A stretch of DNA of 64,000 nt from Symbiodinium natans (GCA_905221605.1 CAJNDS010002643.1:1-64000), one strand, 5' to 3'. Shown: positions 40,349-50,697, numbered from the stretch's first letter. Notes: generated by a model from the letters alone, not told the origin. Program-made: numbers and translations.

Positions 40349-40890
40349 GACCGCCTTCATACCCCTTAACCATCACAACTGTGCCGGAATTCTCGCCAAA
40401 AACCTAGATTGTGCTGATCGGAGATGTATAGGCCACTCTGGGTAACCCTAAACCCTAAACCCTAAGGTCCCTCTGAGCAAGCCCGGATCCCTAAAGCTCA
40501 TGGCCGCGCCGTACTTTGGTTTTCGTAAAAACCTTATCAGCAGAGGTCGCGAAGGCGCCAAGATGTACAGGTTAGGGTTTACAGGTTAGGGTTTAGGGTT
40601 TAGGGCCATTATAGGGTTTAGGGTTTAGGGTTTAGGGTTTAGGGGGAGTTGACAAATCAGTCTCGAAGGATGGCTACAAGGGAACTAAGCCCCGAAAGAA
40701 ACGGAAATTAGACTGCTACTGAAAAGCACTGAAGCCCAAGCCCGAAATCCTAAATCCCGAAACTCTCACCCTGCACCACTAAAACCCCAAGCTCGAAATC
40801 CGAAATCCCGAAGACCAACGTCCCAGAAAAAAAGCTTGAAGGGTACTTGACCCACTCGGGCCCCTGAAGCCCTAACCTCTCACCCTACAC
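40349..40890. other. Unique stretch with short tracts, no gene seen
   Basis: Short telomeric tracts at 40443-40463 and 40570-40645; CCCGAAATCC words at 40740-40815. Confidence 0.5.
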
Positions 40891-41010
40891 GCCTAAACCC
40901 CTAAACCCCTACACCCCTAAACCCCTAAACCCCTGCACCCCTAAACCCCAAAACCGCTAAACCGCTACACCCCTAATCCCCTAATCCCCGAAACCCCGAA
41001 ACCCATAAAA
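40891..41010 (-). repeat. CCCCTAAA octamer-type array
   Basis: About a dozen copies of an 8-bp AACCCCTA unit with CACCCCTA and CCGCTAAA variants. Confidence 0.85.
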
Positions 41011-41017
41011 CCCTAAA

Positions 41018-41116
41018 CTACCATTTGCTTAAGAACCACAAAAAAACAATCCCTATATTGCCCTTATAAGGGAGAATGTTTTGCTTTTTTTGGTCATGTT
41101 CTTAGGCAAATAGTAG
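41018..41116. mobile_element. Foldback family E, copy 1
   Basis: CTACCATTTGCTTAAGAACC at the left and GTTCTTAGGCAAATAGTAG at the right. Confidence 0.8.
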
Positions 41117-41123
41117 TAAATCC

Positions 41124-41244
41124 TACTTGGAGGTTCATGGTACTTATTAACCAAATATAACTGCACTGATATCCCACTTGTGGTTATAAGTACGGTTCTA
41201 AGGACAGTTATACTTGGTTAATAAGTACCACGAACCTCCAAGTA
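41124..41244. mobile_element. Foldback family A, copy 4 (best preserved)
   Basis: TACTTGGAGGTTCATGGTAC + TTATTAACCAA pairs with TTGGTTAATAAG + TACCACGAACCTCCAAGTA, one mismatch in 31. If the outer TA pairs are the target duplication, the inverted repeat starts CTTGGAGG. It sits 7 bp from a family E copy. Confidence 0.9.
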
Positions 41245-41514
41245 GTAAACCCTAAAACCCCTATTTTCTAAACCCATAACCCCTAACCCCTAAACCCCAA
41301 AACCCCTAAAACCCAACCCTACACCCTAACCGTAAACCCTAAACCCTAAACCCTACAAGCCTGAACCCTAAACCCAAAACCCTAAATCCTAAACCCCAAA
41401 TCCTAAACCCTAAACCCTAAACCCTGAACCCTAAACCCAAGACGACCGCCGATCGTAAGCTCCTGGCATGCCAGGTTTCTGGGTCGTCGTCGTCGACTGA
41501 AGCGAGGCTTGAGG

Positions 41515-41630
41515 GTTAGGGTTTAGGGTGTAGGGTTTAGGGTTTAGGGTTTAGGGTTCAGGGTTTAGGGTTTAGGGTTTAGGGATTAGGGTTTGGGGTT
41601 TAGGGTTTAGGGTTTAGGGTTTGGGGCTAA
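41515..41630 (+). repeat. TTTAGGG array with variants
   Basis: About 15 heptamers including TTCAGGG and TTTGGGG. 41245-41450 is largely C-strand degenerate repeat. Confidence 0.88.
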
Positions 41631-41797
41631 GATGTTGTTCTTGGCTTTCGGGCTTATGGTTTTTTCCAGGGTTCTTCGGGCAAGGGGTGGGGGGGTCAGG
41701 GTGTAAGATTTCGGGTTCAGGGTTCAGGGGTTTTGATGTTTAGGGGGTTGCCGGGCAACCCATTGCGGGAGGATGCAGTGCGCGGCTTCTAGGCGAA

Positions 41798-41890
41798 ACT
41801 TGGAGATTCATGGTACTTTTTTTATCTAATTATAACTGTGCTTATCGCCCACTTATCAGCCCCTTAAGTGCCCTAGTATGGTTGGCAGGA
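41798..41890. mobile_element. Family A, copy 5 (left end only)
   Basis: ACTTGGAGATTCATGGTACT followed by the family body to CCCCTTAAGTGCCCTAGTAT; the right terminus is lost. Confidence 0.65.
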
Positions 41891-42004
41891 CTGTCAGAAA
41901 CCCTAAACCCCCAAACGGGGTGCCCCTATTGCGAAAAACTCCCCCATATTAGCTCTGCGAACCAATTCGCTCCAAGAGACAGCCTATGTACAAGTGCCCA
42001 AGAA

Positions 42005-42108
42005 TGGGGTTTGGGGTTTGGGGTTTGGGGTTTGGGGTTTGGGGTTTGGGCTTCGGGGTTTGGGGTTTGGGGTTTAGGGTTTGGGGTTTGGGGTTTAGGG
42101 TTTAGGGC
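42005..42108 (+). repeat. TTTGGGG array
   Basis: About 12 TTTGGGG with a few TTTAGGG at the end. Confidence 0.93.
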
Positions 42109-42290
42109 ATCCGAAGTATGGGCCCTTAAGTTGGGTTCCCTGTTAAATAACCCTTAATTACATACACTACGCATACTAAGGACCAACCCTAAACCCTAAA
42201 CCCTAAACCCTAAACCCTAAACCCTGACTTCGGATCCCCGTAAATCCCCTGAGACAAGGGGAAGGGACCATGCTAAGGGCCCATGGTTCC
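42109..42290. mobile_element. Probable diverged family B copy containing a telomeric tract
   Basis: GAAGTATGGGCCCTTAAG at the left and GGGACCATGCTAAGGGCCC at the right. About six CCCTAAA copies (42185-42227) lie inside. Confidence 0.45.
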
Positions 42291-42321
42291 AACCTAAGAA
42301 CACACAGACTCGTACCCAGCT

Positions 42322-42420
42322 TAGGGTTTAGGGTTTAGGGTTTAGGGTTTAGGGTTTAGGGTTTGGGGATTAGGGCTTAGGGTTTAGGGTTTAGGGTTTG
42401 CGGTTTGGGGTTTAGGGCTT
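42322..42420 (+). repeat. TTTAGGG array
   Basis: Seven copies then variants; 42421-42600 is decayed G-strand DNA. Confidence 0.88.
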
Positions 42421-42609
42421 AAACTTCAAGGCTTTGGGGGGTTGAATGGGGTTTAGGGGTTGAAGTTTGGTTCTAGGGCTGGATTTTGGGGATTTTCGGG
42501 TTTGAGTTTTCGGGCTTCTAGGATTCTAGGGTCGGAGGCTCGAAGGTTTAGCAACTTAGCTAAGGGCTTTGAGGCTTCAGGGCCCCGAAGGGGCCCACAA
42601 CCTAAGCCC

Positions 42610-42670
42610 CAAACCCTAAACCCTAAACCCTAAACCCTAAACCCTAAACCCTAAACCCTAAACCCTAAAC
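42610..42670 (-). repeat. CCCTAAA array
   Basis: About nine C-strand heptamers. Confidence 0.93.
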
Positions 42671-42713
42671 CTTTGATCTTCTGTTAAGCCCGAAAACAGT
42701 GAATAGTAGTCTG

Positions 42714-42910
42714 GACCCAGGGGTAACCTAGGAATAGGGCGCCCTTTTTCGTTTCAAGGGGCTTACAAGCGAAACCTGAACCTTAAACAAAGGGGGATAA
42801 GGGCCTACTCCGGGTCCTAAACCCTAAACCCTAAACCCTAAACCCTAAACCCTAAACCCTAAACCCTAAACCTTAAGAAACACTGAATAAGGGCCAACTC
42901 CGGGTCCTAG
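42714..42910. mobile_element. Family F copy interrupted by a duplicated-flank telomeric tract
   Basis: Family body AACCTAGGAATAGGGCGCCC, then ATAAGGGCCTACTCCGGGTC+CTA (42797-42819), a tract of about eight CCCTAAA (to about 42872), and a second copy of the same 23 bp with one mismatch (42887-42909). Confidence 0.82.
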
Positions 42911-43006
42911 CAGTTCTTGGCTCCACGCCGCCAGGCCCATGCGGTCGGTTCCTGCTCAGGAGGAGGGAGCAGAACTCTGAAACGGCAGATCCTAAACCCA
43001 AGCAAA

Positions 43007-43155
43007 GGGTTTAGGGTTTAGGGTTTAGGGTTTAGGGTTTAGGGTTTAGGGTTTAGGGTTTAGGGTTTGGGGGTTTGGGGGTTTGGGGGTTTGGGGTTTG
43101 GGGCTTAGGGTCTAGGGTTGAGGGTTTAGGGTTTAAGGTTTAGGGTTTAGGGTTA
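43007..43155 (+). repeat. TTTAGGG/TTTGGGG array ending in a head-to-head junction
   Basis: About nine TTTAGGG, an 8-bp GTTTGGGG block, then mixed. It ends GGGTTTAGGGTTAAACCCTC at about 43152. Confidence 0.9.
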
Positions 43156-43433
43156 AACCCTCGCCTTAAATCCAAGAATCTCAAACATGAAAGCTTAAAA
43201 TGATGATTTCAATCCTCGCCCCGAGTACTCAACGACAAGATCCAAAACTGAACACCAGTGCTCTAGCAATCCTGACATGCAGATACCCTAAACCCTAAAC
43301 CCTAAACCCTAAACCCTACACCCTAAGCCCTAAACCGTTTCGGGGTTTTAGGTCCACTTCCGGAAAGGCAGGTGTCCGCGGGCGGTGTCCCCAACTGTGA
43401 GCTCTAAGGGCCCGGGAGCGTCTTTGGCAAGTT

Positions 43434-43494
43434 ACCCTAAACCCTAAACCCTAAACCCTAAACCCTAAACCCTAAACCCTAAACCCTAAACCCG
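43434..43494 (-). repeat. CCCTAAA array
   Basis: About nine perfect copies. Confidence 0.93.
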
Positions 43495-43658
43495 GGTTTT
43501 GGGCTTGGTGGGTGGGGGGCTTTGGGGTTCGGGTGATGAAGGGCTTCGCTTCTCACAGGCTGCTCATAGGCGGGTTTAGGGGCTGCTTTCTTCGGGGGGT
43601 CTACCTGCCACTCGACTGAACTACAGCTTAGTAGCCATATGACCTCCTGACTAGCCGG

Positions 43659-43838
43659 TACTTGGATGTTCATGGTACTTGTTAGCCAACAATATCTGTA
43701 CTTATAACTTGTAACCGTACTTATAAGCCCCTTAAGTGCCCTGAGATGGTTATAAGTACAGTTATAAGTACACTTATAACCCTAAGTCCTAAACTCTAAA
43801 CCCTTAACCCTATAATAAGTAACATGGACCGCCAAGTA
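43659..43838. mobile_element. Foldback family A, copy 6, with internal telomere-like tract
   Basis: TACTTGGATGTTCATGGTAC at the left and TAACATGGACCGCCAAGTA at the right. CCCTAAG/CCTAAA-like words (43778-43812) replace the expected CTTGGTTA segment near the right end. Confidence 0.78.
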
Positions 43839-43899
43839 CAGCAGCCGTGAAGCTGCGATAAGGTTTTGGGCTTCCTGGGCTACGGATTTAGGCTTTAGG

Positions 43900-44097
43900 G
43901 GGTTTAGGGTTTAGGGTTTAGGGTGGCTCGGGGTGGTTCAGGGCTCAGGGTAGGGTTTAGGGTTTAGGCTTAGGGTTTAGGGTTTAGGGTTTAGGGTTTA
44001 GGGTTTAGGGTTTAGGGTTTAGGGTCTAGGGTTTAGGGTTTAGGGTTTAGGGTTTAGGGTTTAGGGGTTTACGGTTTAGGGTTTAGGGTTTAGGGTA
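43900..44097 (+). repeat. TTTAGGG arrays
   Basis: Several blocks, about 24 heptamers, near-perfect from about 43972. Confidence 0.93.
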
Positions 44098-44195
44098 AAC
44101 GTTGGGTGTCTATGTCGAAGATGACGACGCCATTTTTCCAGGCATGCAGAACTGAGTTGCCAGAGTCTACGCGCACCTTCCCACCCCCCACCCCC

Positions 44196-44315
44196 TTCCT
44201 AAACCCTAAACCCTAAACCCTAAACCCTAAACCCTAAACCCTAAACCCTAAACCCTAAACCCTAAACCCTAAACCCTAAACCCTAAACCCTAAACCCTAA
44301 ACCCTAAACCCTAAA
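44196..44315 (-). repeat. CCCTAAA array (about 17 copies)
   Basis: Perfect C-strand array about 100 bp from the opposite-orientation array at 43900. Confidence 0.95.
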
Positions 44316-44431
44316 CACACATACACAAGCACACCGAAGATAGACATGGGCTGCCAGATCAAAATGCAGTAGGCTCTATACCCGCAAAAGCGTAGAAACC
44401 TGGCGTACTTGGCTTTCGAGCTTCTGGCCTT

Positions 44432-44495
44432 TAAACCCTAAACCCTAAACCCTAAACCCTAAACCCTAAACCCTAGATAAACCCTAAACCCTAAA
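44432..44495 (-). repeat. CCCTAAA array
   Basis: About eight copies with one TAGATAAA interruption. Confidence 0.9.
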
Positions 44496-44600
44496 CGGCC
44501 CTGCACTGTAAACCTGTAAACTTTGACATGAAGCAGCACCAGGTTATGATTGGTCACTTCACTAAACGATGGCCCCCTTTTGGGAGGACGCTTCTACGTC

Positions 44601-44750
44601 ATATGGGTGGTTGTCAAAATTATGATCCCTCTTGGGGGTACCCTCAATATTAGGTGCTGTATTATAGTAGGGATCCAAAAAGGGACCATCATTTTGACAA
44701 CCACCCATATTCAGGGTGCCCGAAAAGGGACCAAGATTTTGACAAATGGC
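44601..44750. mobile_element. Foldback family M (single copy here)
   Basis: ATATGGGTGGTTGTCAAAAT (44601) pairs with ATTTTGACAACCACCCATAT (to 44710), near-perfect over about 30 bp. A further half-copy, AAAAGGGACCAAGATTTTGAC, follows to 44750. ORFs on both strands simply read the two arms. Confidence 0.85.
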
Positions 44751-44840
44751 CAATTCGTCCCCCCCTCCACCCCCGTCAACCTGAAACCACAGGCGCGCAC
44801 TACAAAGAATTCTTGAAAAACTCAGCATGAGGTGCCGTGT

Positions 44841-44890
44841 GTCAGTGCACCTTCTGTGCAGAGGCGTCAGTGCACCTTCTGTGCAGAGGC
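44841..44890. repeat. 25-bp tandem duplication
   Basis: GTCAGTGCACCTTCTGTGCA+GAGGC repeated twice exactly. Confidence 0.92.
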
Positions 44891-45059
44891 GAAAAGCGGA
44901 TGCCTTTGAGGAGTCTCTGAAGCACCCCTAAACCCTAAACCCTAAACCCTAAGCCCTAAGCCCTAAACCATAAGCCCTAAGCCCTAAGCCCTAAATCCTA
45001 AGCCCTAAGTCTAAACGAACTAGGTCTCCAAGTCGAAGGCTACATAAGACATCACACCC

Positions 45060-45190
45060 TAAACACCAAACCCTAAACCCTAGACCCTAAACCCTAAACA
45101 TTAAACCCTAAACCCTAAACCCTAAACCCTAAACCCTGAACCCTGAACCCTGAACCCTGAACCCTAAACCCTAAACCCTAAACCCCAAAT
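45060..45190 (-). repeat. CCCTAAA/CCCTGAA array
   Basis: About 17 heptamers with a four-copy CCCTGAA block. Confidence 0.9.
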
Positions 45191-45259
45191 CAAGCACCCC
45201 TGGTCGGTAAACTTCGGCTTGGAGCTCCAGGCTTCAGGCTTTAAAAGGGCTTTACAGCC

Positions 45260-45610
45260 TGTGAGGTAAGGGTTTAGGGGTTTAGGCTCTGTAGGTTTGT
45301 TTTAGGGTCTTGGGGTTGACAGGGTTAGGGTTTATGGGGTTTAGGGTCGTGGGGTTTAGGGTGTGTGGGGTTTAGGGTTTGTAGGGTGTGTGGGGTTTAG
45401 GGTCTGAGGGTTAATAGGGTTTAGGGTTTAGGGTTTAGGGTTTAGGGCATAGGGTTTAGGGTTTAGGGGCTGAGGGTCTGAGGGTCTGAGGGTTTAGGAG
45501 CTTTAGGCGCTTTAGGCTTTAGGGCTTTTCGGGGTTTTAGGGGCTTGTGGCGTAGGGAATTGGGGTTTAGGCTTTTAGGGGGCTTGGGGGTTTTGGGGGT
45601 TGGGCTCCTC
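45260..45610 (+). repeat. Decayed G-strand region
   Basis: GTGTGGGGTTTAGGG and GGGTCTGAGGG words. No gene. 45611-46020 is largely unique; a minus ORF there crosses telomeric words and is not supported. Confidence 0.65.
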
Positions 45611-46189
45611 TTCTAAGAGTTCTGCATCAATGAAAAGGAAGATGCCCCCAACATGACTTAGGAAGAACTATCCTCCAGATAGAGCTGATAGGCCGCAGGC
45701 ATTTGACAATGAGGCTTCGAGAGACCCCGCAAAGACTCCTGGATCCGAGCAGGATTGGCCTGGGGGGGCATATTTGCGCCCGCAAGGTTGCCTGCTCAGC
45801 TAGTCGAAATGACGGGTGCTCCCAAACTTTATGAAGCTTCCAAGGACCTGTTATCAACCAGGGCCCCCAAAGAACCCTAAACCCTAAACCCCTAACCCCA
45901 AACCCTAAACCCTTAACCCTAAACACGAACTGAGATACCCTGGGGGTAAAGGGGCTTAGCCATGGCTGCACCTCACAGCCCATCAGGCAGCTTCTCCGCC
46001 GCCTCCAGATGAAAATGCCGGTCTAAGCGGGTTAGGGTTTAGGGTTTAGGGTTTAGGGTTTCGGGTTTCGGGTTTCGGGTTTAGGGTTTAGGGTTTAGGG
46101 TGCGCTACGGGGGCCTAGAAAGTTGCCAACAGTGCCCTCTGTGCATTCCCATCATACCTGAATACCTGTACAGTTCAACTCAAGACTAC

Positions 46190-46260
46190 TCTAGGAATGA
46201 AAAGGGTGACCTTCTCAGTTTCAAGGGGCCGCAGAAGGGAACCTCAACCCTAAAAAACAG
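46190..46260. repeat. Family F fragment
   Basis: CTAGGAATGAAAAGGGTGAC followed by TTTCAAGGGGCC. Confidence 0.5.
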
Positions 46261-46842
46261 GAAAATCAGGCCTTCTGGGTTGCTGGGTCCCAGGTTCTCA
46301 CGTTCGTCTTTAAGCCGTTGCAGACGTCGGCTTGTGCTTCGATTTTTTTTTGGGGGGGGGGGGGGCCTTCTGCAATTCTAGCTGTTCCGTAAAGGGCTTG
46401 TGTCATGCCAGGCACCAGCAAGCACATAGCCCCCAAATCCTGGACCAGTCAACTCATACAACCTGAACCCTCAACCCTCAACCCGAGTTGACCGACGACC
46501 ACTGCTACTGAACCCTCAGCCACGCAACCCTAAAACAAAAACCCTAAGCCCCCTACGAGCCAAAAGCCCAAAAGCCAATTGCTCATAGGTTATTGTGATA
46601 AATCCCACTGAAGACAGGACTCCAGCACCTTATCGGACTATCAGGTAACCTGGCAATTGGTAGGCGTTTAGGGTTTAGGGTTTAGGGTTTAGGGTTTAGG
46701 GTTTAGGGTTTATTAAATACATCATCCCCCACCCGCCCCTGAACGCCAATCCCTGAACCCTAAACTCATGGCGTTCGACCTCGGACCCCTGAGGTTGTAC
46801 CTGTGGGTTTGGGGACCCGTTTCAAAGATCCTCTAAGGGAAA

Positions 46843-46922
46843 ACCCTAAACCCTAAACCCTAAACCCTAAACCCTAAACCCTAAACCCTAAACCCTAAAC
46901 CCTAAACCCTAAACCCTAAACC
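46843..46922 (-). repeat. CCCTAAA array (about 11 copies)
   Basis: Perfect copies. The preceding 46261-46670 is unique with a T9/G12 run at 46342-46364 and no gene. Confidence 0.94.
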
Positions 46923-47157
46923 GTCGGAGAATAGAAAGGGAACCTCTTAGGGGCACATCCTTAGGGGTCCGAGTATGACTTCCTTGATAAACTCCAGACC
47001 CCAAACTCTAAGACCCAAACCGCAATCCCTAAACCCAACACCTCAAACCCCAAGCCCCAACCTACAACCGAAACTCTAGCCCTAACCCTAAACCCTCAAC
47101 CCTCAACCCTCAACCCTCAACCGTCAACCCTCAACCCTAAACCCTAAACCGTAACCT

Positions 47158-47242
47158 AAGCCCTAAACCCTAAACCCTAAACCCTAAACCCTAAACCCTA
47201 AACCCTAAACCCTAAACCCTAAACCCTAAACCCTAAACCCTG
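47158..47242 (-). repeat. CCCTAAA array (about 12 copies)
   Basis: Perfect copies, preceded by a CCCTCAA block (47092-47137). Confidence 0.94.
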
Positions 47243-47315
47243 GCCTTCCCGGCAAGTTTTGGGGCGGCGGCGGCTTCCTTGGGCTCCCCGTTGCCACCCG
47301 GTGCGGGCCTGGGTT

Positions 47316-47450
47316 GAGGGTTTAGGGTTTAGGGTTTAGGGTTTAGGGTTTAGGGTTTAGGGCTTGGGGTTTGGGGTTTGGGTTTGGGGTTTGGGGTTTG
47401 GGGTTTCGGGTTTGTGGTTTGGGGTTTGGGGTTTAGGGTTAGGGTTTAGA
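47316..47450 (+). repeat. TTTAGGG/TTTGGGG array
   Basis: Six TTTAGGG then TTTGGGG variants. It is head-to-head with 47158 across about 75 bp of GC-rich unique DNA. 47451-47825 is unique with G-rich runs. Confidence 0.88.
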
Positions 47451-47858
47451 GTGTTTTCAGTAGGGGGCCTTGCTGAGGGTTTAGGGTTAGGGGTTTAGGA
47501 CTGAGGGCTCAGGGTTTTGGGGTTTAGGGGTTTAGGGTTTAGGGTTTGGGGTTTGCGGTGGGGTTGGGAGTTTGGAGTAACGAAGGTGCGGCCAACATTG
47601 GGGCTTTGTCAGACTTTTTTTTGGGTGGGAAGGGGGGGGGGGGAGGAGGAGGTCGGAATGGCGGGTTCAGGGTTGGGCCTTTCTGGGGCAGGTTGCGGGC
47701 CCTATAAAATTACTTGTGTTGGCTTTACAAGGATTACTTGGGGACTAAGGGCAATTGAAAAAAAAAACTGTTGAGACCTACACCTGCTTTGTGGTACTAA
47801 GGGATGGCGGCTGTAGCTTGCAGAGATGTTGAGGGCACCCCAAACCCTTAACTCACAC

Positions 47859-47923
47859 CCCCCTCCCCTCCCCCCCCCTCCCCCCCCCCACCTCCCCCGC
47901 CCCCTGTCCCCCCCCCCCCCCCA
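47859..47923. repeat. C-rich homopolymer tract
   Basis: C runs broken by single A, T or G; ORFs reading proline or glycine are artefacts. Confidence 0.92.
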
Positions 47924-48061
47924 AATTGAAAGCCCCAAAGAGCCTCGAAACTCCTGCAAGACGTCGAGGGAAAATCTTTTCTTTCAGCAAGCCCAAACCC
48001 TACACCCCAAACCCCGAGCCCCCGAACCCAAAAACCCCCCAAGGCGTTTGCCCTAGAAACT

Positions 48062-48172
48062 CTACTATTTGCTTAAGAACCCCCAAAGAATCATAGACAA
48101 CCATCTTCCTTATAAGGAGAATGTAGGGATGATTCCCTTTTACTTTTTGAGAGGTTCTTACGCAAATGCTGC
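48062..48172. mobile_element. Foldback family E, copy 2
   Basis: CTACTATTTGCTTAAGAACC at the left and GGTTCTTACGCAAATG at the right; AAGGAGAATGTAGGGATGAT in the body. Confidence 0.78.
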
Positions 48173-48239
48173 AGCGCCCTGGAAACCTATACCGTGTGTC
48201 AGGGAAGTGCGGGGTGTAAGGCTTCGGGTTAGGCTTTCA

Positions 48240-48345
48240 TGGGGTTTAGGGTTTAGGGTTTAGGGTTTAGGGTTTAGGGTTTAGGGTTTAGGGTTTAGGG
48301 TTCAGGGTTTAGGGTTTAGGGTTTAGGCTTAGGGTTTAGGGCTTA
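48240..48345 (+). repeat. TTTAGGG array (about 13 copies)
   Basis: Near-perfect. Confidence 0.93.
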
Positions 48346-48418
48346 GTGGGTAGGGTTTGGTGTGAGGGACCTGCCTAGTTGAACCATTCTTTAGCCATTT
48401 TGGGGGGTGGGTGGGGGG

Positions 48419-48545
48419 GGGGGTTTACGATAAGGGGCCCCTGATATAGACATAGACTCCCCAACAGGGGGGTTTAGGGTTTAGGGTTGAGGGTGGGACC
48501 TCCTATAAGGACCCCAATCGGGTACCCCTAGTTTCGTACACCCTC
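48419..48545. mobile_element. Foldback family C, copy with nested telomeric tract
   Basis: GGGTTTACGATAAGGGGCCC at the left; AAGGACCCCAATCGGGTACC and CCTAGTTTCGTAC at the right. About 24 bp of TTTAGGG/TTGAGGG (48470-48493) interrupt the middle. Confidence 0.72.
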
Positions 48546-48895
48546 ATTTGGAAGACGTCTGCTTCAAGCCAGCGGCCAGTCGGGCCAGTTCGCCCGGGCC
48601 ACCTCAGATAAACGGTTTAGGGTTTAGGGTTTAGGGTTTAAAGTTTAGGGTACCAATCCTGAATTTGGAACCCGAAGCCACCCGAAACACTGAAAGGATT
48701 TGTCAGGGGGGGCTTCCCTTTAAAGTGCTAGATGCACAACAAACTTAGGGCTTCGGGCTTGGAGCTACGTCTCGCTCTTGGCTTGAAAGCTCATAGGGCT
48801 TTATCGTGTTGTAGGCACTCTGCGCAGGGGCAAGACCTGAACCCTGAAATGGTTCACTCCGGGGTTTTGAGGGGTTCGGACTCAAGGTTTTCTTA

Positions 48896-49065
48896 GGGTA
48901 GTTGGATGGCGCCTTAATATGGGGCCCTTGAAAAGGGACACCTCATATACCCTATACCCTATACCCCAAACCCTAAACCCTAAACCCTAAACCCTAAACC
49001 CCATAAAACCCAAGGGCCCATACATCAGAAGTAAGGGACCATCTCAAGGGACTATGTAGCTACCC
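48896..49065. mobile_element. Foldback family B, copy with nested telomeric tract
   Basis: TTAGGGTAGTTGGATGG at the left and CTATGTAGCTACCCTTAGA at the right; core CCCAAGGGCCCATACATCAG. About five CCCTAAA copies (48964-48999) extend from a native CCCTATACCC stretch. Confidence 0.8.
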
Positions 49066-49129
49066 TTAGAGGTTTTAGGCCTGCGAGCCGCCCCTAGCCC
49101 TTATATTCCCTTAGAGGATCTTTAAGGGG

Positions 49130-49220
49130 TTTAGGGTTTAGGGTTTAGGGTTTAGGGTTTAGGGTTTGGGGTTTGGGGTTTGGGGTTTGGGGTTTGGGGT
49201 TTAGGGTTTAGGGTTTAGGG
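49130..49220 (+). repeat. TTTAGGG/TTTGGGG array
   Basis: Five TTTAGGG, five TTTGGGG, three TTTAGGG in blocks. Confidence 0.93.
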
Positions 49221-49445
49221 GTCCATGAGCATCATTTGTGCTCGGAAACGCTTCCCAAGCCCAGCACCCGCCCGTCGATTTAGGCCATTGGCCCTAACCC
49301 GCTGCCCTAACTGCGGAAATCTGGGTTTTTGGGGGTTCAGGGTTTAGGGTTCAGGGTTTAGGTTTTGGGTACCCTAAACCCTAAACCCAAACCCTAAACC
49401 CTAAGATGCATGAAAGAACATACGACCCTTCCGCGGTTTAGGTCT

Positions 49446-49597
49446 TACTTGGGGGTTCATTGGTTCATGGTACTTGTTAACCAATTAAAGCTGTACCTAT
49501 AACTGTACTTATAACCATATTCGGGCACTTAAGGGGCTTATAACTGGGACATAAGCACAGTTCACATTGGTTAATGAGTACCATGAACCTCCAAGTA
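49446..49597. mobile_element. Foldback family A, copy 7
   Basis: TACTTGGGGGTTCATTGG at the left and GTACCATGAACCTCCAAGTA at the right. Confidence 0.85.
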
Positions 49598-49911
49598 GCT
49601 TCTGCGCCTCATGGGTTTAGGACAAACCCTACAGTGAACCTCCCCTAAACTCTTAAACCTCCAAGTAGGGTTTAAGGTGTTAGGGTCAAGAAGGGACAAT
49701 ACCCTTGTCAATCTAAAAGACGAGTGGTCTCTGGGCATTCTTAATCAAGCTTTTTACCTGAACCCTAAACCCGAAACCCTAAACCTTAAAGCCTAAACCC
49801 TAAACCCGACACCCTACACCCTACACCCTAAACCCAAACCCTACAGCACGACGCCCCTACACATCTGGATCCCAAGTAATCCCCCGAAGCCCTGACTCCC
49901 CTACACCCTAG

Positions 49912-49968
49912 TTTAGGGTTTAGGGTTTAGGGTTTAGGGTTTAGGGTTTAGGGTTTAGGGTTTAGGGT
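49912..49968 (+). repeat. TTTAGGG array
   Basis: Eight perfect copies. Degenerate C-strand words flank at 49755-49850 and 50150-50232. Confidence 0.93.
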
Positions 49969-50576
49969 CCTTTTGTGCGGACGGGCCGGGGGCGGGGGGG
50001 TGGGGGAATACTTGCTAATTTAATGGCAGGGGAAGGTGTATAGACCCTCGAGCCCTCTGAACCCCTGAGCCCTAAAGCCCTTCATCCCTAAACCATTGCA
50101 AGCCAACCGAACCTCTTGCAACCCTCAACCCGAAACCCTGAGCCCCAAACTCTAAACCCTAAACCCTAAACCCCAAACCCTAAACCCTAAACCCCAAACC
50201 CCAAACCCTAAACCCTAAACCCTAAACCCTAACTCTAGGCCCCCGACTTCGCTGCGCGCCTCGGGGGAGGTCGCACCTGCGAGCTTCTCCCAACAAGGGA
50301 TTTAGGGTTTGGGATTTAGGGTTTAGGGTTTAGGGTTTAGGGTTTCGGGTTTAGGGTTTAGGGTTTCGGGTTTCGGGTCGAAGGGTTTAAGGGTTTATAA
50401 GGTGGGTTCAAGGGTTTTAGGGTCCAGGGCTACTTAAGGCTTTGGATATGGTTTTTTTTTCAAAGAGCGTGCCCTGGTTAGAGATAGCTATAAGTAGAAC
50501 TATAAGGGGTTCAAAGATGGGGTTTGGGCCTAGTTCTTCTAGAGCCAGACGGGCCTATGAGCACCATAATTTGCGC

Positions 50577-50697
50577 TACATGGAGGTTCATGGTACTTAT
50601 TAACCAATGATAGCTGCACTTAGGCACTCAAGGGGCTTATAAGTGGGGATAGAAGTACAGTTGTGGTTGGCTATTAAGCACCATGAACCTCCAAGTA
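50577..50697. mobile_element. Foldback family A, copy 8
   Basis: TACATGGAGGTTCATGGTAC at the left and CACCATGAACCTCCAAGTA at the right. Confidence 0.87.

Noticed and set aside
45627-45983. 118-codon minus-strand ORF
   Set aside because: Its middle reads telomeric heptamers (GLGFGVRGLGFRV) and it lacks any domain.
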